Shown: positions 11,850 through 22,255 of the stretch, piece by piece
How positions within the stretch are numbered: the first letter of the stretch is position 1
Layout: each line of letters begins with the position of its first letter
Notes under the pieces: model-generated
What the model saw: only the letters and a program-made list of their open reading frames with translations
Told to the model about the DNA's origin: nothing
Databases searched by the model: none
Assembly (NCBI GenBank): GCA_029844215.1
Contig: CM056729.1
Location: 5,270,001 to 5,334,000, forward strand
Direction: 5' to 3'
Source: Przewalskia tangutica
Lineage: Eukaryota > Streptophyta > Magnoliopsida > Solanales > Solanaceae
Length of the DNA: 64,000 nt
Program-made: the position numbers and the translations under genes

Positions 11850-12150
11850 GGAAGAAATAATTTGGGAGAGAAAACGAAAAAAAAAACTAAAGGTCGATGG
11901 CCTGATTCTCGGTTTCCGAGGAAGAAGGGCAGCCGAAGGTTTTTGAGAGAAAGTATTTTTGTCCTAGACATTTTCATTAATGAAGATGTCTATATATACA
12001 ATATACAATCTCTAAACATGGAAAATCATATTCCTACTATAATATTAATATCCTAATTACACTTATACAAATATCTATAAAATATGATAAGAAACCTAAA
12101 TATACACTTTGTCCGTGGGATACACGGTATGGTGATTTCTATCATCCACA
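11850..12150 (-). mobile_element. Probable LTR of the reversed Copia element, block X
   Basis: On the minus strand this begins TGTGGATGATAGAAATCACC and contains a TATATATAGACATC stretch resembling an LTR promoter. It lies upstream of the reversed integrase fragment. The inner boundary is not clear because only one LTR is present. The same sequence recurs at about 32,210-32,517. Confidence 0.4.
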
Positions 12151-12585
12151 TCATTAAAATATCAGTCCACATAGGATTAGGTGTCCATCTTGGACACTCT
12201 TAACGGACGAGGGGTATTTTGAGTCATTTTTAGTAACGATATGAGTATTTTTTAATCGAATGTATAACGGAGAGTAAAAGTAATCCTTTTCGCATAGTAG
12301 AGAGATAAATTTGACATTTTTTCCTTAGATAAAATAATTTTAAATTCTTGACATAATTATTAAATTAAAATTTTAAAGATAAATGTATCAAAACTTAGAT
12401 TTTAACTTTGAGAAGTGACGTGTTTGTTTAGAGGTATAAGCTGTATCCGAATTTATGTTTAAACATCGAGAAGTAACAAATGCTATAAAAACAAAAACAA
12501 AAAAAACAAATGTAACATTATTTTGCTTCAGAAAACTCACTCAAATTATGTTTATCCTTTTAACAAAATAGAGAAAGAAGGAAAT
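12151..12585. other. Duplicated AT-rich spacer, no gene seen
   Basis: Matches 32,518-33,050 with rearrangements: block X carries about 75 extra bp near 12,335-12,410 and lacks about 150 bp present in Y. The end (from about 12,530) contains the start of the split reading frame described at 14,381. Confidence 0.5.
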
Positions 12586-13005
12586 TGTTAAGATATACCA
12601 CATATATACATTGTATATATATATGGTTAGTTGGATATTAGTTTTGGATATTAGTTTGTTATTAGCTAATTAGATATTTTGATTAATCTTGATTAGATAT
12701 TTTGTTAGTATGCTATTATTGGTGGGTATTATAAATACACCCCACATCTCTTGCAACTAGAATTGAGAGGAATAAATGAGAATCACAGAAGAGCTCATTT
12801 GAAGCTCCCAAAATATCCTCTCCGTTCTCTCTCGACTTTCTCTGCTTCTCCCTCGTTTTCTCTTCTCTGTCTGCATCTTATCTTCTTTGATTTCACCTCC
12901 AGGTCAGAATTTAACATGGTATCAAAGCCCGGATGTATCGATCCGATATTGAAGTAATGTTTACATGTAATTTATGGAGATAAAGGATGAAAATAGAAGC
13001 ATTGT
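12586..13005 (+). mobile_element. Truncated non-autonomous LTR retrotransposon (5' LTR plus leader)
   Basis: The 331 bp LTR (12586-12916) starts TGTTAAG and ends TTAACA. It is followed by a primer-binding site TGGTATCAAAGCCC like that for initiator tRNA-Met. About 90 bp of leader remain before an abrupt junction. It is preceded by GAAAT, the same target as the complete copies at 14,435 and 33,051, so it is a duplicated and truncated copy of one original insertion. Confidence 0.8.
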
Positions 13006-13043
13006 ATCCCAAATTTAGAGGTATAAGCTGTATCCGAATTTAT

Positions 13044-13711
13044 TTTAATCTCATATAATATTCCCATATAAAATAAAAATTTGGGAGTAGGGGTAGGGTG
13101 GGGGGGGGGGCGGGTAGGGAGGGAGGGTAAGAAAACAAATCATTTTTTTTTATAAAAGAAACAAAAATATGAAATAGAAATTGCAGGATGTGTAGGACAA
13201 TGGGATGGGGTGGGGGTAGGGGTAGGGGCGGGGTAAAGGGGGGTAGGGGGGGGAAGAAAAAAAATCATATTTTTTATAAAAGTAAAAAAAATATGACATA
13301 AAAATTTGAGGATGGGTGGGGGTAAGTGTGGGTAAGGCGGGGGGTAGGCTTGGACATATTTGAGTCATTGACTATCATATTGTCGTTACATTTCTTATGT
13401 ACAATATAATATTATTTTTTGATTAAATGTTGCAATTAAATAATTCTAATTTTTTTTATTAAATTGTAAAGATATACTAATTTTTAGAAACATTTGATAG
13501 AAAAAAATATTTTAAATAGTTTTAAATCTATTAAAAAGAATATTATAGTAAATTTGCATAAATGTTGGCCAAACAGGAAACTGTTTCTGTTTCTCAGAAG
13601 CACTTCTATAATTATAGGCCAAACATCCTAACTGATTCTCCATAAATAATTTATGCAGAACTACTTCTGAGAAACAGAAACACCTTTCCAGAAGCTTGGC
13701 CAAACAGACCC
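13044..13711. mobile_element. Right-end remnant of the Harbinger-like element
   Basis: Contains a shortened G-rich minisatellite (13,083-13,350) and the right terminal repeat, ending CAAACAGACCC before TTA at about 13,712. The left half is missing. It is joined to a 38 bp fragment of spacer, indicating a rearrangement between duplicated units. Confidence 0.65.
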
Positions 13712-13745
13712 TTAGTATTTTTATGCAGTTTCCAAATATGCAAGT

Positions 13746-14123
13746 TAGAGGTTGATGGAGCAGTATAAGGAGAGGAAGAGAGACTTACATATGGTTTTCA
13801 TCAACCTCGAGAAGGCATACGACAATGTTCCTAGGAAGGTTCTTTGGAGATATTTGGGGGTTAGAGGTGTACCTGTGGCGTACACTAGGGCGATCGAGGA
13901 TATGTATGATGGATCCAAGACCAGGGTACGGATAGTAGGAGGTGACTCGGAGCACTTTCCAGTGATGATGGGGCTGCACCTGTGATCAACTCTTAACCCA
14001 TTCTTATTTGCCTTGGTGATGGAAGGACTGACGCGACAAATTCAAAGGGAGGTTTCATGGTGTATGTTATTCGCAGATGACATAGTCCTGATTGATGAGA
14101 CTCGCAGCGGAGTGAACGCTAAG
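13746..14123 (+). mobile_element. RTE-type LINE fragment, third truncated copy
   Basis: Starts after ATATGCAAGT as in the sister units and encodes LEKAYDNVPRKVLW, GVPVAYTRAIEDMYDG and FADDIVLIDETRSGVNA. It is cut off after the latter. It then joins sequence matching 32,740 onwards. Confidence 0.7.
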
Positions 14124-14380
14124 TCGACACTTCTTTTCCTTACTAACAAATAGTACAAATACATTTTATATTTAACTAAGAAGTTGACATAATGTTTAAC
14201 TAAACAGTTTGTTTCAGTGCGATAAAAAAATTGCAAGGTTAACTAACTAAGAAGGATAAAAGAGGCAAATTTTAATTTTAGAGGTATAAGCTGTATCCGA
14301 ATTTATGTTTAAACATCGAGAAGTAATAAATGCTATAAAAACAAAAACAAAAAAACAAATGTAACATTATTTTGCTTCAG
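14124..14380. other. Spacer upstream of split exon, no gene seen
   Basis: AT-rich, shared with 32,740-32,996. It ends in a T-rich stretch and CAG (14,371-14,380) resembling a splice acceptor for the split reading frame that follows. Confidence 0.5.
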
Positions 14381-16048
14381 AAAACTCACTCAAATTATGT
14401 TTATCCTTTTAACAAAATAGAGAAAGAAGGAAATTGTTAAGATATACCACATATATACATTGTATATATATATGGTTAGTTGGATATTAGTTTTGGATAT
14501 TAGTTTGTTATTAGCTAATTAGATATTTTGATTAATCTTGATTAGATATTTTGTTAGTATGCTATTATTGGTGGGTATTATAAACACACCCCACATCTCT
14601 TGCAACTAGAATTGAGAGGAATAAATGAGAATCACAGAAGAGCTCATTTGAAGCTCCCAAAATATCCTCTCCGTTCTCTCTCGACTTTCACTGCTTCTCC
14701 CTCGTTTTCTTCTCTTCTCAGCATCTTATCTTCTTTGATTTCACCTCCAGGTCAGAATTTAACATGGTATCAAAGCCCGGATGTATCGATCCGATATTGA
14801 AGTAATGTTTACATGTAATTTATGGAGATAAAGGATGAAAATAGAAGCATTGTATGCGATCGATCAGGAGCTCGATTCCACAAAATTGAAGATCAATTTG
14901 TGAGGATATAATACTTATAAGATTGAATATCAATTAGGAGTCAAAATCTACAATATCGAAGCTCGATTTATAATTTGGTGAAATCGAAATTGAGGAGGAA
15001 TTAATGAGCGAAGGAACTAAATATCGAGGAGCAGAGAATCGAAGAACTGAAAATTCAATCAGAATCGCGAGATTTTAGAAAATCAGAATCGCGATTTACC
15101 GAAAATCAGAATCGCAACGTAACCGAGATCGAAGGATCCAAAGGAGTCGATCTCACATGTAGTACAAGAATCAAAATCAGTGAAGGAGGAATCGATTCAA
15201 GAGATCTAGGTCGAAAGATCGAAGGAGTCGAAATTGAATCTCAGGTTTGAATCACTGGCTTAGAAATCTAATTCGAGGATTGAAGGAATCGACTAAGTTG
15301 TGAAATGATTCTCTCTCTTTCCGATCGGTTCTAGTTGTAAATCGATCCAATTTATTCAAATTTACTAAAAATGACGAATTGGAGAAAATGTCGTTCATCG
15401 TTATTGTGTTAGTTTCTATTCTGTATTGGTGAATCGTTTTGTGATGTTGAAGTTGTATTTGTGTTGGTGAATTGACGAACTGGAGCAAAAGTGTCGAGTT
15501 CGTCGTTGTTGTTGTTGATAGTAGTTGTGTTGTTGTTTTCTATTTTGTGTTGTGTTGCTGCTGTTTCTACTGTTGGTGTTGTTGTAGATCCAGTGTTATT
15601 GTTTTTTGAAATATGTTGGTGTTGTTGTGCTTGAGGAGAATACCGAGGTGAGTATTCGGATTGGAACATACAACCGTATTGGAGGCACGGGGTTATGCCG
15701 GGAGGAAATGCGCTGACCATGCTATGTTTGAGCAAGGAATTTTCCTTCATTTGCGAGATATGGATTGCGATCAGCGTGTAATTGCTGAAGGTATATTTCT
15801 ATCGATAGAAGGATCGAGGAGTTTTCAGTGACAAATTGACTGAGAACCGAGGGATACTTCGTCGAAAACAATATGGATTGAGTTGGATCTAGATTCAAGG
15901 AGTTATTCACAGGTTGATCAAGTGTTGGATTGCCTATTTTTTACATGTGTAGCTCAGGATAGGAGAATCGAGGAGTTTCTAGCCGAATTTGGACTAGAAA
16001 GTGAGGGAGACTGCATTGCATATCCGAGCTTATTGAAATAGCTTGCGT

Positions 16049-16190
16049 GATGAGAATCGAGGGATTCTCTAGTCTGGATGAGATTAGAGAACGAGGGGTT
16101 CTTGCCGTCTAACTTACGTGATGAGAATCGAGAGATTCTCTAGTCCGAATGAGACTAGAGAACGAGGGGTTCTTGCCGTCATTTTACATA
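16049..16190. repeat. 71-bp tandem duplication with internal hairpins
   Basis: Two units begin GATGAGAATCGAG at 16,049 and 16,120. Each contains the self-complementary GAATCGAGGGATTC and the related ACTAGAGAACGAGGGGTTC. The pair is retained in block Y (about 34,691-34,830). Confidence 0.75.
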
Positions 16191-16717
16191 AGGAGCTGTG
16201 TTGTGGTTGTTATTAACATTCAGGAATTATGTTGCTGGTATCATACCTCAGATATTGAATTGGTGTTGCAGTTGTGTTGCTGCTCACTGTGTTAAGGAAG
16301 ATACTGGTTTTGCGAAGTTACTGGTTTTGCGACTGTAGCTTGTGTTGCTGTTTTTACCAATTGTTATTGCTACATATTGCATCTCATGGTAGTTGCTGGA
16401 ATTTCTCACATTATTGGTATTAATATTGCTGATGTTGTCACTCCTACTATCGAACCTGCTGATGTTGCTGCAGCAGTTGAAGGACATAGAGATAATGCAG
16501 CAGCTGTTTTAGCAGTTACTGCTGCTGCTTCTGTTGTTACTGTGCTGGAACTAATATGCAGGTGCTGCTTAAGATCAATGGGGACTGATTTCTGCTTGCT
16601 GATATTGCTGGAATTTTGACATTATCGCACAACAGCAATATAATAGATGGCTCACGAAGTTCTGTCCTCAGGAAAGGTAAATGAAGCAGTAAAGATACTG
16701 AGAGATAAAGGAAATTG

Positions 16718-17020
16718 AAGCTTATTGAGAAAGGGGCAGCACAGATGAACAGAGAAATAAATAACATTGATAGGAAGATGAAAGACTTGCAGGAGAAACT
16801 GTCTAATACACAGATGCAACTGAGCACTGATCTATTCAATTATCAACTCGTTGAGGATGAAAGAGAGTCTATAACTCAACTACAAAAGTGGTCACAAGTT
16901 CAGGAACATGCAAGGAATAGAGTTTCCTCTATATGCAACAGTCAAGGCAATGTGCTCTGCAGGGGAACATTGCTGCTGCTGGTTTTTCTTGAGTTGAGTT
17001 GCGTGTGGCTGCTGCCAACA
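16718..17020 (+). pseudogene. Possible LINE-1-like linker fragment captured in the LTR element
   Basis: The frame contains DRKMKDLQEKLSNTQ and then ESITQLQKWSQVQEHAR. This resembles the helical linker before the RT domain of plant L1 ORF2 proteins (…L.KWS..EE…). It loses similarity afterwards. The same frame occurs in block Y from about 35,353. The assignment is by eye, so it could instead be an unrelated coiled-coil frame. Confidence 0.35.
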
Positions 17021-17549
17021 GGTGGTTTCTGGAAAGCAGAGAAGTTGCTGCTGATAAAGTGTTGCTGCGGAGAAGCACACTGGTGTGGCTGCTGTCTAGT
17101 ATTGCTTCGAAGCTAGGACTGAAACCGATGTTTTCACTGCCTAGCTTGAGGGGGTGTTAAGATATACCACATATATACATTGTATATTGTATATATATAT
17201 ATATGGTTGGTTGGATATTAGTTTTGGATATTAGTTTGTTATTAGCTAATTAGATATTTTGATTAATCTTGATTAGATATTTTGTTAGTAGGCTATTATT
17301 GGTGGGTATTATAAATACACCCCACATCTCTTGTAATTAAAATTGAGAGGAATAAATGAGAATCGCAGAAGTGCTCATTTGAAGCTCCCAAAATATCCTC
17401 TCCGTTCTCTCTCGACTTTCTCTGCTTCTCCCTCGTTTTCTCTTCTCTGTCTGCATCTTATCTTCTTTGATTTCACCTACAGGTCAGAATTTAACAGAAA
17501 TCTAACAATTCAAAAAGAAGAATATTCGTTTAAGAAATTACGAGAAGCA

Positions 17550-18279
17550 TGGGGCAGAGTGTTGACCAGTTAAGATCTCTCACGTTGAAAAGAAGAAAGT
17601 TGCGGAGATGAGAATGTTGCGATGGATGTGTGGGCACACGAGGAGAGACATGATTAGGAATGAGGCTATCCGGGACAAGGTGAGAGTGGCCTCGGTGGAT
17701 GACAAGATGCTAAAAACGAGGCTGAGATGGTTTGGGCATGTGAAGAGGAGATACACAGATGCCCCAGTGCGGAGGTGTGAGAGGTTGGCTATGACGATTT
17801 CAGAAGAGGTAGGGGTGGACCGAAGAAGTATTGGGTAGAAGTGATTAGACATGACATGACTCAGATACAACTCACTGAGGACATGACCTTATATTGGAGG
17901 TTATGGAGGACTCAGATTAGGGTAGAAGGCTAGTAGGTACTCTCGCTTATCTTTTCATATCAGTAGTCACATTATTGCTATATAGTTTAATGTGCTTTGA
18001 TTTCTGTTACTATTTTGTATTTCTTGTACTTCGATTATTTTATTTATCCGTGTTAGTTATTTTCCCTTTTTTAAATGACTTTATCATGGCTTAGTCGCTT
18101 TATTATTTTCATTTTCATACTGCTTTGAATTTTAGATCCTTATCTGACCTCTTTTTATGATTTCTTGTGAGTCGAGGGTCTTTCAGAAACAGTCTTCCTA
18201 TCTTGGTAGGAGTAAAATCTACATACACTCTACCTCTCCAGACATCATGTTGTGAGATTTCATTGGGTATGATGTTGTT
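17550..18279 (+). mobile_element. 5'-truncated RTE-type LINE with 16-bp TSD
   Basis: Identical 16 bp duplications GAAATTACGAGAAGCA flank it at 17,534-17,549 and 18,280-18,295. It encodes the C-terminal part of the LINE protein (MRMLRWMCGHTRRDMIRNEAIRDKV, RLRWFGHVKRR) and then the 3' UTR, ending GGGTATGATGTTGTT, the TTG-type tail of RTE elements. Confidence 0.9.
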
Positions 18280-18380
18280 GAAATTACGAGAAGCAATTAA
18301 ATCTGTTGCAAAAGAAGAGAAAAAAAAGAAGAATAATTCCCTCCTTTAGAATTGAAATTCACTAAACGGATAATAAACTA

Positions 18381-18950
18381 AGTAATATTATATATTAATT
18401 GGGTTAGAAGGCCAAAAATTTGGGAGTTTGATTTCAATAAATTGGAAGAAAATAATGAAGAGTCAATAATTAATACTATTCCTTAAACAAAATCCATTAA
18501 TCTGTTTTTATAGACCACAATAGTCTTCCTTAATTCCTACCCGAGTCAGAGCTTGGAATAAGCTCCTCTTTATACGCAATCTATTCAAGAGTTTAGGCTC
18601 TTAATTTAATTTTTTCATCTATGTTTGGGTTGTCACTATCGATTGTACTCATGGCGAGGGGTTCCATATGTAGTCGCGATCATGCACATTTTTTGTCCTT
18701 TTTTCTTAAAACAAAATTTTCCTAAAGATAAAGAATCAAAGTTACTAAAATTAGTTGAGATGTGCGAAAATATATTCCAAACACAATAATTGTATACCAA
18801 AAAGAGGTTGGACATAGTATTAAAATTCTCAATAATATTCCACAATTGAACATCAAAGAATACATTAGGTCAGAGGCCAAGTAGGTCTATTTAGTTAAGC
18901 CTCATAAATATTTAATAATAATATAAAAAGTAAGAAAAACAAATATTGAT
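18381..18950. other. 3' flank of defensin copy 3, no gene seen
   Basis: Duplicate of 3970-4541. Left of 18,381 the sequence continues from the split exon; in copy 2 this junction has been replaced by truncated LINE. Confidence 0.5.
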
Positions 18951-19572
18951 TTATGGGAGTTGATAATTGGGAGGACATGGCTTAAAACAGTAGCACTGGC
19001 GGTTGTCGCACACTCCATATTGATAACCCTCACTTTTGCAAGAAGATGTACACTTTTCCGCAGGTGGCGTTTCTACACATGGTCCCTTGTATGTGCGGCT
19101 TTGAGCTTGACAAATATTTGCCTGTCAGTATCCAAATGAAAAAAAATAGAAATAAGAATAAAATGAAATAAATAAAGGAGAGCTGCAGTAAGGTGACGGT
19201 TAAATAAATAAGGTTGTAACATGGAAAGTTTTCTAAATAGAGTGGAATTGATATAAATGATTCATAAGGGATGTTTTTTTTTCGGTTTAACCATTTTCTG
19301 GTATTCAAAATCTACTGATTTGACTAATTTATTTTCGCATCACGCAAGACTTAAAAAACACTCTCTAGCTACCAGAAACAATTATTCATCCAGATTTGAA
19401 ATGTAAGTCAATATAAAAAATGAAGTTCTAGACAATGGATTAGAAATTGTGACACTTCTTAATTTTTTATTTACAAGTAAAAGTCTAAAAGAAAAGAGAT
19501 GGTACCTGCATTGCCCATGAAAAACAGCACCAGAAAAAATACAACTTTCAACAAAGGCGAAGAATATTCCAT
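18951..19572 (-). pseudogene. Defensin, copy 3, damaged at the exon 2 acceptor
   Basis: Exon 1 (19,506-19,572) has the same signal-peptide layout as the other copies, and the stop codon of exon 2 (18,951-18,953) is retained. At the exon 2 start (about 19,120-19,128) the sequence differs by a two-base loss and a one-base gain. Splicing at the remaining AG would therefore shift the frame before the first cysteine. A downstream AG near the start could restore frame only by losing the first cysteine. The gene is therefore probably non-functional, unless the change is a sequencing error. TATA box at 19,635-19,642 (minus). Confidence 0.65.
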
Positions 19573-19626
19573 CTTTTTTGTTATCTATTCAAAAGGTATT
19601 TTTGATAATGAAAATGATGAAGCACT

Positions 19627-19820
19627 ATGCTTATCTTATATAGAGTTAATAATTCACTACTATTTAATGACTTTCTATTTAATTATCTGGATAATAGATT
19701 TTCTTACTAAATAGTGCCCTACTATGAAACTCATTATATAGTAAGAAACTCCACTATACAGATAATTAAAGACAAAGTCATTAAATAAAAGTGAATCATT
19801 AATCTATATATGATAAGCAT
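19627..19820 (-). promoter_or_regulatory. Defensin copy 3 promoter inverted repeat
   Basis: Full-length version of the inverted repeat around the TATA box (19,635-19,642), with the same central turn as copies 1 and 4. Confidence 0.5.
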
Positions 19821-20382
19821 GGTACGGATGAAACTGGATATTGTTACTATTTAATAACATTCTTCCATTTTCTTTAAATATATAGTCTAATGCAACACTT
19901 TGCACCCATATAACCATTATTTTCAATTTCCATCTGCATATCTAATATTTTTTTTGTGACAATATTTAAACACTTTTATACGTTATTATATATATATATA
20001 TGAATACCACCTTAGACTATTTTCAACGGGTCATTGACACTTATGCCCCTATTTTGTGTTAGTCTGTAATTTTTGTCCCTCGTAATACATAACTTTTTCG
20101 CAGTGCATAAATTTATATTTTTGCATTATAATATAACATAAGTAATGCCCTGCGCTCTTAAAAAACTTATGGTCCGTTAGGCATAAATTTGATTATTAAA
20201 GAGCAAATTTTAAGAACAACACATTTGAAGGGGAAAAAATGAAAGACCAACCATTTTGAAAGGCAAATCGTGCAATTTGTTCATTTCCAACAAGTATAAC
20301 CAAACCCAAATGCTTTCAAATTTGTACATATCATATTTTGAATTATTAACTATTGTAATAAGTAATTTTTATGTTGTTTCCA
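19821..20382. other. Distal upstream region of copy 3, with empty transposon site
   Basis: Similar to 936-1475 but more diverged. Near 20,355-20,370 the sequence runs ATTGTAATAAGTAATTTTTATG without the Harbinger-like element, giving the empty site for the insertions at 1476 and 5915. Confidence 0.6.
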
Positions 20383-20393
20383 AATATGCAAGT

Positions 20394-21926
20394 TAGAGGT
20401 TGGTGGAGTAGTATAGGGAGAGGAAAAAGGACTTACATATGGTTTTCATCGACCTCGAGAAGACGTACGATAAAGTCCCTAGTGAGGTTCTATGGAGATG
20501 TTTAGAGGTTAGATGTGTACATGTGGCGTACACTAGGGCGATCAAAGATATGTATGATGGAGCCAAGACCAGGGTACAGACAGTAGGAGGACACTCAGAT
20601 CACTTTTTCAGTGATGATGAGGCTGTACCAGGGATCAACTCTAGCACATTCTTATTTGTCTTGGTGATGTACGGAATGACATGACAAATCTAATGGAAGG
20701 CACCATGGTGTATGTTATTCGCAGATGACATAGTCCTGATTGATGAGACTCGCATCAGAGTGAACGTCAAGCTGGAGGTTTGGAGACAGACTCTGGAGTC
20801 TAAAGAGTTCAGGTTGAGTAGGACCAAGATAAAATACTTGGAGTGCAAGTTCAATAACGGGAGTGACCATGAGATAGGCGTGGAGGTGAGGCTTGGTACT
20901 CAGGTCATTCCAAAGAAAGGAATCTTCAAGTATCTCAGGTCTATTATCCAAGGGAATAGAGAGATTGCTGATGATGTCACACATCGTATTGGTGCTGGAT
21001 AAATGAAATGGAGGCTCGCATCTGGAGTCTTGTGTGATAAAAAAGTGCCACAAAAACTTAAAGGCAAGTTCTATAGGGTAGTGGTTAGACCGACTATGTT
21101 GTATGGGGCGGAGTGTTGGCAAGTCATGACTTCGCACATCCAAAAGATGAAAGTTGCATAGATGATGATGCTGAGATGGATATGTGGGCATACAAGGAGG
21201 GATAATATTAGAAATGATGATATCCGGGATAAAGTGGGAGTGACCTCGGTGGAGGATAAAATGCGGGAAGTGAGGTTGAGATGATTCAGACATGTGTAGA
21301 GGAGAGGCACAAATGGCCCAATGCAAAGGTGTGAGAGGTTGGCTATGGACGAGTTCAGAAGGGGTTGAGGTTGGCCGAAGAAGTATTGAGGAGAGGTGAT
21401 TAGACGAGATATGACGTAAGTGCAACTTCTTGAGGACATGACCTTAGATAGGAGGTTGTGGAGGACACATATTAGGGTATAAATGTAGTAGGTAGTTGAG
21501 CATAGTCCTACTTACACTTACATACTGGTAGTTGTAGGTTATTATTGTAGCCCTGCTTAGCCTATCATACTAGTAGGCACAATATTGTTTTATAGTCTCA
21601 TGCCTTTGATTTATGCTATTTTATGTTCTTTCGTGTACTTTTTTTTAATCTTATTTACATGCGTTAGTTACTCCTTCTTTTTTCAGAATGTTTTAGCGTG
21701 GCTTATTCACTTTTGTTACTCTCATTTTCATACTGCTTTAAATTTCTGATTCGGGTATGACCGTTTCTCTTGTTTTGGTTGTGCTTATGCTTTATCTTGA
21801 GCTGAGAGTCTTTCAGAAACAACCTCTCTACTTACCAAGGTAGAAGTAAGATCTGAGTACACTCTACCTTGCCCAGACCCTACGTTGTGGGACGTCATTG
21901 GGTATGTTGTTGTTGTTGTTGTTCCT
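20394..21926 (+). mobile_element. RTE-type LINE, 5'-truncated, reaching the 3' end
   Basis: Flanked by AATATGCAAGT at 20,383-20,393 and 21,927-21,937. It encodes RT blocks in order: DLEKTYDKVPSEVLW, an altered GGHSDHF block, FADDIVLIDETR (about 20,715), VIPKKGIFKYL, then VVRPTMLYGAECW and the WICGHTRRDNIR region. Frameshifts and stops break the frame. The 3' UTR ends in a (TTG) tail at 21,905-21,923. The 5' endonuclease part is missing. It is the longest version of the LINE inserted in the ancestral defensin unit. Confidence 0.85.
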
Positions 21927-21954
21927 AATATGCAAGTGGCATTTCCAAATATTT

Positions 21955-22255
21955 GCTCCCTCTGTCCATTTTTACTTGTCCTGATTTCTAAAAATAGTTG
22001 TCCATTTTTACTTGTTTAGTTTGAAAAATCAAGTGATAATCTACCATTTCATGCCTATTTTACCCTTAATTATTGAGTTGTAAAGTTCAAGAAATCTTTA
22101 GTGGTTGCACAACTTTTAAAGTTTATTTTGTTGATTTCAATCATTAGATGATTAAGTAATAATTAGGGATATAGTAAAACTATCATTCTATTTATGGCTC
22201 CTTAAGGTGTGTGTCAAGTCAATACATGATAAGTAAAAATGAACGGACGGATAAA
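21955..22255. mobile_element. Stowaway-like MITE
   Basis: The left end CTCCCTCTGTCCATTTTTAC and the right end (reverse complement ATCCGTCCGTTCATTTTTAC) form inverted repeats typical of Tc1/mariner Stowaway MITEs. About 300 bp, AT-rich, non-coding. The exact TA target duplication is not certain. Confidence 0.7.

Larger units (their letters stand above)
14435..17496 (+). mobile_element. Complete non-autonomous LTR retrotransposon, copy X
   Basis: 5' LTR is 14,435 to about 14,765 and 3' LTR is 17,155-17,496. Both start TGTTAAGATATACC and end TTAACA, with TSD GAAAT at 14,430-14,434 and 17,497-17,501. The primer-binding site TGGTATCAAAGCCC follows the 5' LTR and a purine tract CTTGAGGGGG precedes the 3' LTR. 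The internal region of about 2.4 kb encodes no gag, protease, integrase or RT. It contains ATCGA-rich low-complexity sequence, GTTGTT-rich sequence, a 71 bp tandem duplication (16,049-16,190) and a short coiled-coil-like frame (from about 16,718). A small LARD- or TRIM-like parasite of an autonomous element is the best description. Confidence 0.85.
14381..18349 (+). pseudogene. Possible terminal exon of a lost gene, split by two insertions
   Basis: Ignoring the two insertions and one copy of each target duplication, three pieces (14,381-14,434; 17,502-17,549; 18,296-18,349) give one open frame of 51 codons plus TAG, every junction in phase 0. It follows a splice-acceptor-like TTTTGCTTCAG. The translation is lysine- and glutamate-rich, with EEYSFKKLREAIKSVAKEEK-like sequence near the end. 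I do not recognise the family. In block Y the same pieces occur but the A-run near 36,915 has one extra base. A chance open frame of this length cannot be excluded. Confidence 0.35.
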
